Assembly (NCBI GenBank): GCA_038146985.1
Contig: JAYQSQ010000013.1
Coordinates: 124,001 to 188,000 of the forward strand
Direction: 5' to 3'
Origin: JADHLJ01 sp038146985
GTDB taxonomy: Bacteria > Pseudomonadota > Alphaproteobacteria > Thalassobaculales > Thalassobaculaceae
Length of the DNA stretch: 64,000 bases
Below are positions 25,200-34,421 of this stretch, piece after piece (position 1 is the first letter of the stretch; the number at the start of each line of letters is the position of its first letter). A program made the position numbers and the translations under genes. The notes beneath the pieces were generated by a model that had not been told where the DNA came from, made no database searches, and was given only the letters and a program-made list of their open reading frames with translations.

Positions 25200-26056
25200 A
25201 CCGGCAGGGCGAAATCCTGGGCCAGGGCGACCACCACGCCGCCCCGTGCCGAGCCGTCGAGCTTGGTGACGATGAGGCCGGTCACCTCGACCATCTCGCG
25301 GAATACCTTGACCTGACTGTGCGCATTCTGGCCGACCGTGCCGTCCAGGACCAGCAGGCAGTCATGCGGCGCGTCCGGCGCCTGTTTCTTGATGACCCGC
25401 ACCACCTTGGCCAGCTCGTCCATCAGTTCGGCGCGGTTCTGCAGCCTTCCGGCGGTATCGATGATCAACACATCGGCGCCGGCGGCCCGTGCCTCGGCCA
25501 TGGCATCGAAGGCCAGCGCGGCGGGGTCGGAGCCTTGCGGCCGAGCGACGACGGGCACGCCGGCGCGCTCTCCCCAGACCTGAAGCTGTTCGATCGCGGC
25601 GGCGCGGAAGGTATCGCCGGCGGCGAGCCAGACGGTTTTGCCTTCGGATTTCCATTGCCGGGCGAGTTTTCCGATGGTGGTGGTCTTGCCGCTGCCGTTG
25701 ACGCCGCAGACCAGCACAACATGCGGGCGATGCGCGGGGTTAAGCACCAGGGGCTTCGCCACCGGTTCGAGGATCTCGGTAATGTCGCCGGCGAAGGCCT
25801 CGCGGACCTCCTCGTTGGTCACTTCCTTGTCGAACTTCTCGCGGGCCAGATTACCGGTCAGCCTCGCCGCCGTGGCGACACCGAGATCGGCGCTGATCAG
25901 CAGATCCTCAAGCTCTTGGAGGATGGCGTCGTCCAGGCGTTTCTTGGTGAACAGCGCCGCGATACCGCCGACCAGCTTGTCGGAGGTACGTGTGAGGCCG
26001 GCCCTTAGGCGCTGGAACCAACCCTGCCTTTCGGTCGGTTGCTCCTCGGCGCTCAT
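25112..26056 (-). CDS. ftsY: Signal recognition particle receptor FtsY
   Basis: The membrane-associated SRP receptor GTPase, which docks Ffh-ribosome complexes at the translocon. The 314-residue protein has a short charged N-terminus, the N domain (LISADLGVATAARL) and the G domain with VCGVNGSGKTTTIGKLA, AAGDTFRAAAIEQL, LIIDTAGRLQN, TKLDGSARGG and GVGERPDDLRPF. It lacks the long acidic A domain of E. coli FtsY, as is usual in alphaproteobacteria. ATG 26056 overlaps the stop of mtaB in ATGA. Its 3' end is overlapped on the other strand by the AT-rich island gene. Confidence 0.95.
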   Translation of the reverse strand: MSAEEQPTERQGWFQRLRAGLTRTSDKLVGGIAALFTKKRLDDAILQELEDLLISADLGVATAARLTGNLAREKFDKEVTNEEVREAFAGDITEILEPVAKPLVLNPAHRPHVVLVCGVNGSGKTTTIGKLARQWKSEGKTVWLAAGDTFRAAAIEQLQVWGERAGVPVVARPQGSDPAALAFDAMAEARAAGADVLIIDTAGRLQNRAELMDELAKVVRVIKKQAPDAPHDCLLVLDGTVGQNAHSQVKVFREMVEVTGLIVTKLDGSARGGVVVALAQDFALPVHAVGVGERPDDLRPFEARVFARELMGLT

Positions 26057-27366
26057 GCCGCCGCCTCGCCCCGGATCGTACCGTGCAGCCGGCCGGCCAC
26101 GATGCGGTCCGCCACCGCGTCGACGACGGTTCCCGGCGCGCATTTCGTCTCCACGGTCATGGGCACGAAATGCTCGGTCAGACCCGCCGCCTCCCGTTCG
26201 ATCAGCACGCGCTCTTCCCGGCCGATCCGTCCGGTCATGAAACGCGCAAGCGCGGCTTCACCTGCGGCCCGCAGCCGGCCGGCGCGCTCCTTGCGCTCCG
26301 CCTTGGCGACCTGGGGCATGCGGGCGGCGGGCGTACCGCGTCGCGCCGAATAGGGGAAGACGTGCAGGTGGGTGAGGCCGGCTTCCTCGACCAGGTCGAG
26401 GGAACGCTGGAACATCGCCTCGGTTTCGGTCGGAAAACCGGCGATGATATCCGCGCCGAGGACGATCCCGGGGCGCAGCCCGCGAAGCCGCTCGGCCAGA
26501 CGGAGCACGTCGCCCCGCAGGTGCCGGCGCTTCATTCGCTTCAGGATCAAATCGTCGCCGGCCTGAACGCTCAGATGCAGGTGCGGCATCAGACGCGCTT
26601 CATCCGCCATAAGGGCGAGAAGGTCGTCATCGATTTCGACCGGATCGACGGAGGAGAGCCGAAGCCGCGGCAGATCCGGAACCTGTACCAGCAGGCGGCG
26701 GATCATCTGTCCTAGGCTCGGCCGGCCGGGCAGGTCCGATCCGAAAGACGTGATATCGACACCGGTCAGCACCAATTCGCGATATCCGTTGGCGACCAGA
26801 AGCCGGGCCTGGCGGACGATCTCGCCGATCGGGACCGACCGGCTGTTGCCGCGTCCGAAGGGAATGATGCAGAAGGTGCAGCGGTGGTCGCAGCCCTGCT
26901 GGATCTGGGCGAAGGCGCGGGCCCGGCCCTCGAAACCCGGCACCAGATGCGGTGCGGTTTCGCTGACGCTCATGATGTCGTTGACCAGGATGCGCCCGTG
27001 GGAGCCCTCGGCAGCCCAGGTCTCGGCCCGCAGTTTTTCCTCGTTACCGATGACCCGGTCCACCTCGGTCATGGCGCCAAAGGAAGCGGGATCGATCTGG
27101 GCGGCGCATCCGGTGACGATGATCTCAGCGTCCGGATTCTCGCGCCGCGCCTTGCGGATCGCCTGACGGGCCTGGCGCTCGGCCTCGGCCGTCACCGCGC
27201 AGGTATTGAAGACGATTCTCCGGCGATCGCAAGGCTCCGCAAGATGGCCGCGGATCACTTCAGATTCGAAGGCGTTCAGCCTGCAACCGAAGGTCTCGAC
27301 ACGGTCTTGCGGCGCAAACGCGGTTTCGGGCGGTCTGGTCATGGTGGAGAGATGGCCGGATTCCAC
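26053..27366 (-). CDS. mtaB: tRNA (N6-threonylcarbamoyladenosine-C2)-methylthiotransferase MtaB
   Basis: Adds the methylthio group to t6A37 of ANN-decoding tRNAs. The 437-residue radical SAM enzyme has the three N-terminal cluster cysteines in ETFGCRLN, NTCAVT and TGCAAQ, the radical SAM triad in QGCDHRCTFCIIPFGRG, and a C-terminal TRAM-like region. GTG 27366 and the ATG eight codons later are both possible starts, with neither having a strong ribosome site. It lies between the 2H phosphoesterase and ftsY, and overlaps ftsY by four bases. Confidence 0.92.
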   Translation of the reverse strand: MESGHLSTMTRPPETAFAPQDRVETFGCRLNAFESEVIRGHLAEPCDRRRIVFNTCAVTAEAERQARQAIRKARRENPDAEIIVTGCAAQIDPASFGAMTEVDRVIGNEEKLRAETWAAEGSHGRILVNDIMSVSETAPHLVPGFEGRARAFAQIQQGCDHRCTFCIIPFGRGNSRSVPIGEIVRQARLLVANGYRELVLTGVDITSFGSDLPGRPSLGQMIRRLLVQVPDLPRLRLSSVDPVEIDDDLLALMADEARLMPHLHLSVQAGDDLILKRMKRRHLRGDVLRLAERLRGLRPGIVLGADIIAGFPTETEAMFQRSLDLVEEAGLTHLHVFPYSARRGTPAARMPQVAKAERKERAGRLRAAGEAALARFMTGRIGREERVLIEREAAGLTEHFVPMTVETKCAPGTVVDAVADRIVAGRLHGTIRGEAAA

Positions 27367-27381
27367 CCGGAACGCAAGCGC

Positions 27382-27909
27382 TCAGCCCTCCAGCTCGTAT
27401 TGCGCCTGGGTTTCGATCTTGTCCCCGTCGACGGTCAAAACCTCGACCGCCTTGACCTGTGCCGAGACCTCAATGACCCCGGAATTCAATTCATCGCACA
27501 GGCCCTTGGCTTCGGCGCTGGTGGCGGAGCGCGCCAGGGTCAGATGCGGCACATAAGGCACGTCCAGGTTCAGCGTTCCATCGAACGGCCCGGTGTAGAG
27601 GAAATTGTGCATCCGCATCAGCTTGGACAAGCCTTGGTCCGGCAGCAATTGAACCGCCCAGCCGCCCTTGATCGGATCGGCTACCGGCGCGGCGATGCGA
27701 AAGATGGTCTCAAACGGCTGCGTCGAGCCGGCGACGCCGTACATGTGCATCATGAGATTCTCGTCCGCCACGACATCAGCCGGGAAAACCAGCGTTACGT
27801 GAGGCGCGAGGTCGGCTTCCGGCGAGGCCAGATGGGCGTGCCGCAGATCCTGGATCCACTTCAATTCGTCCGTCGGGATCTCCGGACAGGTCACAATCGC
27901 GATGGGCAT
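27382..27909 (-). CDS. 2'-5' RNA ligase / 2H phosphoesterase family protein
   Basis: A 175-residue 2H phosphoesterase-like protein. The two HxT motifs that define the fold are seen as PHVTLVF near residue 37 and PHLTLAR near residue 122. Known relatives act on cyclic phosphates or 2'-5' linkages in RNA; the role of this subgroup is not established. It sits between dapF and mtaB on the same strand, with 19 and about 15 bases of spacing, so it belongs to the dapF-mtaB-ftsY unit. Confidence 0.78.
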   Translation of the reverse strand: MPIAIVTCPEIPTDELKWIQDLRHAHLASPEADLAPHVTLVFPADVVADENLMMHMYGVAGSTQPFETIFRIAAPVADPIKGGWAVQLLPDQGLSKLMRMHNFLYTGPFDGTLNLDVPYVPHLTLARSATSAEAKGLCDELNSGVIEVSAQVKAVEVLTVDGDKIETQAQYELEG

Positions 27910-27928
27910 GAGATCTTCCGTTGAGAGG

Positions 27929-28747
27929 CTAGAGGGTGAGGGTCCCGGAGAAACTGGTCGCGGTCGGGCCAGTCATAAGCACCCGGCCGCCTTCGGTCCA
28001 CTCGATCGTTAAGGTGCCGCCGTCCAGGACCACGTCGGCCCGGCGCTCGGCGAGACCCCGGCGCGCGGCGGCGACGACGGTGGCGCAGGCGCCGGAGCCG
28101 CATGCCTGGGTGATCCCGGCGCCCCGTTCCCAGACCCGCATGCGGATCTCCCTGGGCGACAGAATCGTGGCGAACTCGATATTGGCGCGTTCCGGAAACA
28201 TCGGGTGATGCTCCAGCATCGGGCCGATTTCCGCAAGGGCCACCGCTTCGGCATCGTCGACGAAGAAGACGGCGTGCGGATTGCCGATATTGACGCAACA
28301 GGCCCCGCTCATCGGCGCGCCGTCGAGAGCGACGTTCAGGGTGTCGACATCGGTGGCGAGCGGAATGTCCCGCCAGCCGAGTGCCGCCATGCCCATGTCG
28401 ACGGTAACCCGTCCGTCGGCGGACCGCTCGCACGCCAGCGTGCCGGCGACGGTCTCGATCACCGCGTCCTGCCGTCCGGTCTCGTCCATCAGAACCGCGG
28501 CGACACAGCGGGTGCCGTTGCCGCAGGCCTCGGCCTCGGAGCCGTCGGGATTATGGATCTTCAGGAACGCGGTGCCGCCGTTGCGGGCCGGCAGGATGGT
28601 CAGAAACTGGTCATAGCCGACGCCGCGCCGCCGGTCGCCGATCGCCCGGTAGGCGGCCGCATCGAGCTCCGGGTCGCGCAATCTCGCGTCGACAATGACG
28701 AAATCGTTGCCGAGTCCGTGCATCTTGGTGAAATCGATCCGCACCAT
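27929..28747 (-). CDS. dapF: Diaminopimelate epimerase
   Basis: Converts LL- to meso-diaminopimelate for lysine and peptidoglycan synthesis. The 272-residue enzyme has both catalytic cysteines: ACGNGTRC in the first half and ACGSGACATVVAA in the second. FTKMHGLGNDFVIVD is the usual start. ATG 28747 was chosen; an extension of 36 codons upstream is unconserved. It heads the dapF-2H-mtaB-ftsY unit and diverges from the dehydrogenase gene. Confidence 0.95.
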   Translation of the reverse strand: MVRIDFTKMHGLGNDFVIVDARLRDPELDAAAYRAIGDRRRGVGYDQFLTILPARNGGTAFLKIHNPDGSEAEACGNGTRCVAAVLMDETGRQDAVIETVAGTLACERSADGRVTVDMGMAALGWRDIPLATDVDTLNVALDGAPMSGACCVNIGNPHAVFFVDDAEAVALAEIGPMLEHHPMFPERANIEFATILSPREIRMRVWERGAGITQACGSGACATVVAAARRGLAERRADVVLDGGTLTIEWTEGGRVLMTGPTATSFSGTLTL

Positions 28748-28878
28748 GTCGCTGATATACGCGCGGATTTCGCGCTCGCCAACGATTCTTGTGCCCGGGC
28801 GGCGTATCCGCGTTTGTTTTCTTGGAAAGCTTGCGGTATCTACGGCGGCATTCAACAGCGGGGAAATGGAGACGGCCA

Positions 28879-29952
28879 GTGGTCATCGTCGGTCATGAGG
28901 CATTGACGGATCTCGTCACGAAAATGATTGCGGGCGCGGGTAGCGAGCACGCCGAGGCGGTCGCGGTCGCGGAAAACCTGGTCGAGGCCAATCTGATGGG
29001 CCATGACAGCCACGGCGTCGGCCTTGCCCCGCGCTATATGCTGCATGCGGTGACCGGCACCATGAATCCGGGCGCCAAGGCGTCGCTGATCACCGATAAC
29101 GGCGTCTACCTGCTGCTGGACGGCAATATGGGATACGGCCAGACCGTCGGCCGCGAGAGCATGGAACTCGCCATCGACAAGGCCAAGCGCAACGGCGCGG
29201 CGATCGTCGGACTGCGCAACGTCCACCATCTAGGCCGCATCGGCGCCTGGGGCGAGATCTGTGCCCGCGCGGGCTTCATCTCGATCCACTATGTGAACGC
29301 CACCGGTCACAAGCCTTATGTGGCACCCTATGGCGGCTACGAAGCGCGGTACTCCACCAACCCCTACTGCACGGCGATCCCCGCGACCGCCAAAACTCCA
29401 ATGATGGTGTTGGACATGGCGACCAGCCGGGTGGCCCAGGGCAAGGTCCGGGTCGCGCATTATGCGGAAAAGCCGATGCCAATGGATGACGCGCTGGTCG
29501 GCCCGAACGGCAAGCCGACCACCGATCCGGGCGTGGTGTTCCGGGATCCGATGGGCGCGATGCTCTCCTTCGGCCAGCACAAGGGCTCGGGCCTGGCGAT
29601 CCTCTGCGATCTCCTGGCCGGCGGCTTGCCCGGCGGCGGCACGGCGCGTCCGGAGCTCAATACCGGCGATACGATCCGCAACAACATGCTGACCATCGTC
29701 ATCGATCCCAAGCAGTTCAACTCCGGCGTCCCCTTTGGCGACGAGTTCGACAGCCTTGTCGCCTATGTGAAATCAGGTCAGCCCGCCGAAGGTCACGAGA
29801 AGATCATGGTCGCGGGCGAGCCGGAACAGATCTCCATGGCCAAGCGCAAGGCCGAGGGCATCCCCATCGACGACAACACCTGGGCCGAAATGATCAAGCT
29901 CGGCTGCGAGAACGGGATGACCAAGGGTCAGTTCGACGCGGTTGCGGGGTAA
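28879..29952 (+). CDS. Ldh2/malate-lactate dehydrogenase family oxidoreductase
   Basis: A 357-residue NAD(P)-dependent dehydrogenase of the Ldh2 (YlbC/ComC/malate-ureidoglycolate) family. GHDSHGVGLAPRYM near residue 50 and RNVHHLGRIGAWGE are family signatures, followed by MVLDMATSRVAQGKV and GQHKGSGLAILCDLLAG. The start is GTG 28879 with GGAG 8-9 bases upstream; an earlier ATG would read through the dapF promoter. The family acts on 2-hydroxyacids, and the exact substrate is unknown. The REP-like repeats lie downstream. Confidence 0.85.
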   Translation: MVIVGHEALTDLVTKMIAGAGSEHAEAVAVAENLVEANLMGHDSHGVGLAPRYMLHAVTGTMNPGAKASLITDNGVYLLLDGNMGYGQTVGRESMELAIDKAKRNGAAIVGLRNVHHLGRIGAWGEICARAGFISIHYVNATGHKPYVAPYGGYEARYSTNPYCTAIPATAKTPMMVLDMATSRVAQGKVRVAHYAEKPMPMDDALVGPNGKPTTDPGVVFRDPMGAMLSFGQHKGSGLAILCDLLAGGLPGGGTARPELNTGDTIRNNMLTIVIDPKQFNSGVPFGDEFDSLVAYVKSGQPAEGHEKIMVAGEPEQISMAKRKAEGIPIDDNTWAEMIKLGCENGMTKGQFDAVAG

Positions 29953-30040
29953 TGTAAGCACCTCCACCTCTGTCATCCCGGCCTTCACCCACAGCTGTTC
30001 GGGAAAATCCCTAGATCCTCTCAAGGCCACTTCTATCGTC

Positions 30041-30331
30041 GTCCTCGCGAAAGCGGGGACCTCGAAATGCCTGAATACCGCGTACTTTTTGACCAGTCCC
30101 GCCGAGGCCCCCGCATCCGCGAGGGCGACGGCCAGGGAGTTTGGCGAGACAGAGAATCAAGTCCGAAGCTCCTGCGGACAGCCGAGCATTAGAGATACTG
30201 GTTGTATTTCTCCGATCGTAGCGATTTTCCCGGACAGCACTGCGCGCAGGCGGGGACCTCGAAATGGCGGAAAACCGTGCGCTTTCGACCAAACCCCCCG
30301 GAGGCCCTCGCGTCCTGGAGGGCGACGGCCA
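30041..30331. repeat. REP-like hairpin and an 82-base diverged direct repeat
   Basis: The spacer between the dehydrogenase gene and ffh has no gene. GTCCTCGC-GAAA-GCGGGGAC at 30041-30060 has the same GAAA-looped form as the units near 20.8 kb, with one G-T pair, and is followed by GCCTGA. From 30053 an 82-base segment recurs at 30250-30331 with the same ends (GCGGGGACCTCGAAATG and GAGGGCGACGGCCA) but many changes inside. The copies are offset by exactly 197 bases. Confidence 0.65.
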
Positions 30332-30382
30332 ATAGAGAAGCATGACCCTAGGTACGAGACTGATTGGTCCCGCCCCCCATCC

Positions 30383-30412
30383 TTGACACCCTCGCCCATC
30401 CGCGCCTATAAC
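30383..30412 (+). promoter_or_regulatory. Promoter of the ffh operon
   Basis: TTGACA at 30383-30388 and TATAAC at 30407-30412 are separated by 18 bases. This is the best sigma-70-type promoter in the window. It predicts an untranslated leader of about 115 bases before ffh. Confidence 0.65.
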
Positions 30413-30535
30413 CCGCCGCATCTCGACAGCGCTTGCCGTTGAGACCTTCACGGGTTCCGTCCGTCCTCGAGTTTCGAGCACGGGCGCGTTTCCGCTTTGG
30501 GTTTCGGCTTTCGCTGCATCGTGGGAGAGAGCGGG

Positions 30536-32029
30536 TTGTTTGAAAGTCTGTCCGATCGTCTTGGCGAGGTCTTTGATCGCCTGAAGCGGCGCGGCGCCCT
30601 GAAAGAGGCCGACGTCACCGCCGCCATGCGCGAAGTGCGGATCGCCTTGCTCGAGGCGGACGTGGCGCTGGACGTGGTCAAGGACTTCATCGACCGGGTG
30701 CGCGAGCGCGCGGTCGGCCAGGAGGTGATCCGCTCGGTCACGCCGGGACAGCAGGTGATCAAGATCGTCCACGACAATCTCGTGGAGATGCTGGGCACCG
30801 AGGCCGCTTGGATCGAGCTTAACGCGGTGCCGCCGGTGCCGATCCTGATGGTCGGCCTGCAGGGCGGCGGCAAGACCACCAGCACGGCGAAGATCGCCGC
30901 GCGGCTCACCAACCGCGACAAGAAGAAAGTCATGATGGCCTCGCTGGACGTCACCCGTCCGGCGGCGCGCGAGCAGTTGCGCATCCTGGGCGAGCAGACC
31001 GGGGTCGCCACCTTGCCGATGGCGGACGGCGAGAGCGCGCTGTCCATCGCCAAGCGGGCGATGACGGCGGCGCGGCTTCAGGGTTATGACGTGGTGATGC
31101 TGGACACCGCCGGCCGGATCTCCATTGATCAGGGGCTGATGGACGAGGTCCGCCAGATCCGCGACGCGGTCAAGCCGGTCGAGACCTTGCTGGTCGCCGA
31201 CGCCATGACCGGCCAGGACGCGGTGAACACGGCACGCAACTTCCAGGACCAGATCGGGCTGACCGGTATCGTGCTGACCCGGATGGACGGCGACGCGCGC
31301 GGCGGCGCGGCCCTGTCGATGCGGGCGGTGACCGGCGTGCCGATCAAGGTCGTCGGCACCGGCGAGAAGATCGACGCGCTGGAGGATTTCCATCCCGAGC
31401 GGGTGGCCGGCCGCATCCTCGGCATGGGCGACGTGGTCAGCCTGGTCGAAAAGGCGGCGGAGACCATCGAGATCGAGGAGGCCGAACGCCTCGCGGCCCG
31501 CATGCAGAAGGGCCAGTTCGATCTCGACGACATGCTGAGTCAGCTTCAGCAGGTCGCCAAGATGGGCGGGCTTGGTGGCCTCATGGGCATGCTGCCGGGC
31601 GTCGCGAAGCTGCAGAAACAGATGACCAATGCCGGGGTCGACGACAAGGCGATCAAGCGCCAGGCGGCGATCATCCAGTCGATGACCAAGAAGGAACGCA
31701 AGAACCCGAAACTGCTGAACGCCTCGCGCAAGCGCCGGGTCGCGGCGGGTTCCGGCACCTCGCCGGCCGAGATCAACCGGCTTCTCAAGCAGCACATGGA
31801 AATGGGCCGCATGATGAAGCAGATGGGCAAGATGGGGGGCCTGAAGGGTCTCGGCGCCTTGCTGGGCGGTGGCGGTATGCCTTCGCCCGCGGACCTTGCC
31901 GGCGGCGCGCCGGGCGGACAGATGCAACTTCCCCGAGGCTTGGGAGGCGGACCCGGCGGCGGCCTGGGCGGTGGTCTGCCGGGCCTCGGCGGTCCCGGAG
32001 GGTTTCCGCGCTTCCCGACGAAGCGCTGA
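30536..32029 (+). CDS. ffh: Signal recognition particle protein Ffh
   Basis: The SRP GTPase that binds signal peptides and 4.5S RNA. The 497-residue protein has the N domain, the G domain (GLQGGGKTTSTAKIA, LDVTRPAAREQL, MLDTAGRIS, TRMDGDARGG) and the methionine-rich M domain (MLSQLQQVAKMGGLGGLMGM). The C-terminus ends in a long Gly/Pro/Met-rich tail. The start is TTG 30536, preceded by GGGAGAGAG; an earlier in-frame start adds unconserved residues. It heads ffh-rpsP-rimM-trmD-rplS, and its receptor ftsY lies 4.5 kb away. Confidence 0.95.
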   Translation: MFESLSDRLGEVFDRLKRRGALKEADVTAAMREVRIALLEADVALDVVKDFIDRVRERAVGQEVIRSVTPGQQVIKIVHDNLVEMLGTEAAWIELNAVPPVPILMVGLQGGGKTTSTAKIAARLTNRDKKKVMMASLDVTRPAAREQLRILGEQTGVATLPMADGESALSIAKRAMTAARLQGYDVVMLDTAGRISIDQGLMDEVRQIRDAVKPVETLLVADAMTGQDAVNTARNFQDQIGLTGIVLTRMDGDARGGAALSMRAVTGVPIKVVGTGEKIDALEDFHPERVAGRILGMGDVVSLVEKAAETIEIEEAERLAARMQKGQFDLDDMLSQLQQVAKMGGLGGLMGMLPGVAKLQKQMTNAGVDDKAIKRQAAIIQSMTKKERKNPKLLNASRKRRVAAGSGTSPAEINRLLKQHMEMGRMMKQMGKMGGLKGLGALLGGGGMPSPADLAGGAPGGQMQLPRGLGGGPGGGLGGGLPGLGGPGGFPRFPTKR

Positions 32030-32062
32030 TCGATAGAAACGTAAACTGGAGAGTTACAAGAA

Positions 32063-32488
32063 ATGGCACTGAAAATTCGTCTGGCGCGCGGCGGCGCCAA
32101 GAAGCGTCCGTTCTACCGGATCGTGGTTGCGGAAAACACCAGCCCGCGCGACGGCCTGTTCATCGAGAAGGTCGGCACCTACAACCCGATGGTCGCCAAG
32201 GACCACCCGCAACGGCTGACCGTGGATGCCGAACGGATCAAGCACTGGATCTCCGTGGGTGCCAAGCCGACGGACCGCGTCCACAAGTTCCTGGCGTCCA
32301 TGGACCTCATGCCCGCCTTCACCTATCGCGATCAGCCGCAGAAATCGGCCCCTGGCAAGAAGCGGGCGGAGCGCGAAGCCGAAGCCGCCGCCAAGGCGAC
32401 CGCCGCTGCCGAAACGGCGGCCGCGGAACCTGAGACTGAGAACGAGGCGCCTGCGGAAGAGAACGGCGAGGAAGCTGCCGCCGAATAG
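32063..32488 (+). CDS. rpsP: 30S ribosomal protein S16
   Basis: A 141-residue small-subunit ribosomal protein. MALKIRLARGGAKKRPFYRI and FIEKVGTYNP are invariant-type segments. Residues from about 95 on form an Ala/Glu/Lys-rich tail, longer than in E. coli S16 but common in alphaproteobacteria. A GGAG precedes the start. It follows ffh by 33 bases and rimM by 17. Confidence 0.96.
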   Translation: MALKIRLARGGAKKRPFYRIVVAENTSPRDGLFIEKVGTYNPMVAKDHPQRLTVDAERIKHWISVGAKPTDRVHKFLASMDLMPAFTYRDQPQKSAPGKKRAEREAEAAAKATAAAETAAAEPETENEAPAEENGEEAAAE

Positions 32489-32505
32489 CGACGGGTCCGG
32501 CACGG

Positions 32506-33051
32506 ATGTCCGATCGGATCTGCATGGGCGTGATCGTCGGCGTGCACGGCGTGCGCGGCGCGGTCCGCCTGAAAAGCTTCGCCGAGAGGCCGGAGGACAT
32601 GCTGTCCTACGGACCTTTGGAGGACGAAGCCGGCAAATCCTATCGGCTTACCGCGCAAGGCCAGGCCAAGGGGGTCCTGCTGGCACGAATCGACGGGGTG
32701 ACAGATCGGACGGCGGCGGAAGCCCTGAAAGGGACCATGCTTTTCGTGGCGCGGGACGCCTTGCCGGATGCGGCGGAGAATGAGTTCTACCACGCCGACC
32801 TGATTGGGCTTCGGGTCGAACGGTTGGACGGCTCGGAACTGGGAGAAGTGCTCGCGGTTCACGACTTTGGCGCCGGCGATCTGATTGATGTGCGGTTGTC
32901 GGGGTCTCATCAGACGGTGCTGTTGCCCTTCAACCGGGACAGCGTACCGGTCGTCGACCTCGAAGGCGGACGTCTGGTGGTCGATCCCATGTCCGGGTTG
33001 CTGGATGATGACGATGCGGTGCCGGAGGAGGAGAACGGAGAAGACGGGTGA
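32506..33051 (+). CDS. rimM: Ribosome maturation factor RimM
   Basis: Assists late 30S assembly by binding S19. The 181-residue protein has the N-terminal RimM barrel (CMGVIVGVHGVRGAVRLKSF) and the C-terminal PRC barrel (GLRVERLDGSELGEVLAV, then DLIDVRL). It ends in an acidic tail. Its stop overlaps the trmD start by four bases. Confidence 0.94.
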   Translation: MSDRICMGVIVGVHGVRGAVRLKSFAERPEDMLSYGPLEDEAGKSYRLTAQGQAKGVLLARIDGVTDRTAAEALKGTMLFVARDALPDAAENEFYHADLIGLRVERLDGSELGEVLAVHDFGAGDLIDVRLSGSHQTVLLPFNRDSVPVVDLEGGRLVVDPMSGLLDDDDAVPEEENGEDG

Positions 33052-33833
33052 CCGAGGGTAAGGACGTAGTGAGACCCGCCCATGTCAGTCCCTGGCAGGC
33101 GACGGTGCTGAGTCTTTTTCCCGAGATGTTTCCCGGCCCGTTGGGGCTCTCGCTTGCCGGAAAAGCGCTGGAAAGCGGGAGTTGGACGCTTAAAGCGCTG
33201 GACATCCGGGACTTCGCGCGCGATAAGCACCGCTCCGTGGACGACACCCCGTTTGGAGGTGGCGCCGGAATGGTGCTGCGGGCCGATGTGGTGGACGCGG
33301 CGCTGGCCTCGATCGAGGCGGCTCCGGGGCGTCGGATCTATCTTACGCCGAGGGGCCGGCGGTTCGACCAGGCCCTGGCGGCGGAACTCGCGGCGGAACC
33401 AGGGGTGGTTCTGATCTGCGGGCGCTACGAGGGGCTTGATCAGCGGGTGATCGAAGCCCGGGATCTGGAGGAAGTCAGTCTTGGCGACTTCGTCCTGTCC
33501 GGAGGAGAGGTCGCGGCCTTGACCATCCTCGACGCCTGTATCCGGCTTCTGCCGGGTGTCATGGGCGCGGCGGACGGGTTGGCCGAGGAAAGTTTCGTGG
33601 AGGGGCTGCTGGAGTATCCCCTCTACACGCAGCCTCGGGAGTGGAACGGTAGAGACGTTCCCGAGGTGCTTCTGTCGGGGCATCACGCGCGCATCAGGGC
33701 GTGGCGGCGGGAGCAGTCGGAAAGAGTTACGCGGGAGCGCCGCCCGGATCTCTGGGAGCGGTACCGCGAGGAGAACAAGAGCCGGAAAGCCGCAAAGGCC
33801 GGAGCCGGACAGGACGTGGAGCAAGACCGATGA
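33048..33833 (+). CDS. trmD: tRNA (guanine-N1)-methyltransferase TrmD
   Basis: Makes m1G37 in tRNAs with CNN-type anticodons and prevents frameshifting. The 261-residue enzyme has the SPOUT trefoil knot: LICGRYEGLDQRV and LSGGEVAALTILDACIRLLPG. FGGGAGMVLRADV is also typical. The N-terminal extension of about 17 residues before ATVLSLFPEMF and the K/R-rich C-terminus are ordinary variation. Start overlaps rimM, and its stop overlaps rplS in ATGA. Confidence 0.95.
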   Translation: MTEGKDVVRPAHVSPWQATVLSLFPEMFPGPLGLSLAGKALESGSWTLKALDIRDFARDKHRSVDDTPFGGGAGMVLRADVVDAALASIEAAPGRRIYLTPRGRRFDQALAAELAAEPGVVLICGRYEGLDQRVIEARDLEEVSLGDFVLSGGEVAALTILDACIRLLPGVMGAADGLAEESFVEGLLEYPLYTQPREWNGRDVPEVLLSGHHARIRAWRREQSERVTRERRPDLWERYREENKSRKAAKAGAGQDVEQDR

Positions 33834-34219
33834 ACATCGTCGAACAGATCAGCCAGGAACAGGTCACCAAGATGGACGAGAGCCGGCCGGTTCCGGATTT
33901 CGCGCCCGGCGACACGGTCAAGGTGCATGTGAAGGTGGTCGAGGGAACGCGCGAGCGGATTCAGATCTTCGAAGGCGTCTGCATCGCCCGCAAGGCCGAC
34001 TCCATCAACTCCAACTTCACCGTCCGCAAGATCTCCTATGGCGAGGGCGTGGAGCGGATTTTCCCGCTTTACTCGCCGCGCATCGCGGATATCGAGGTGG
34101 TGCGCCGCGGCCGGGTCCGCCGCGCCAAGCTGTATTACCTGCGCGGTCGCCGCGGCAAGGCAGCCCGGATCACCGAAAAGGTGAACCGCCCGTCAAAGGC
34201 CCAAGCGGCCGACGCGTAA
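33830..34219 (+). CDS. rplS: 50S ribosomal protein L19
   Basis: A 129-residue large-subunit ribosomal protein at the 30S interface. FAPGDTVKVHVKVVEG, RIQIFEGVCIARK and the basic RRGRVRRAKLYYLRGRRGKAARI are diagnostic. ATG 33830 overlaps the trmD stop; GTGGAGCAAG supplies a ribosome site. It closes the ffh-rplS unit. A GC-rich hairpin with one bulge near 34338-34360, followed by TTATT, could end the transcript. Confidence 0.96.
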   Translation: MNIVEQISQEQVTKMDESRPVPDFAPGDTVKVHVKVVEGTRERIQIFEGVCIARKADSINSNFTVRKISYGEGVERIFPLYSPRIADIEVVRRGRVRRAKLYYLRGRRGKAARITEKVNRPSKAQAADA

Positions 34220-34421
34220 TCCGTCCGCAAGGATTGGCGCGCCTTGATTTGAGATACCACGGGATAGCGACCAACGCTGTCTTTCTCAAACCGGGAAAAC
34301 CTGTTTAGGCCTCCGTCGGGGCGACGTACATATATGTCCCGGGCCAAGCGAGCCCTCGGGTTATTAGCCAAACAACTTGGTGTAATCTGAAAGCCGAATT
34401 GGTTTCGGAGAGAGCCCGCCG

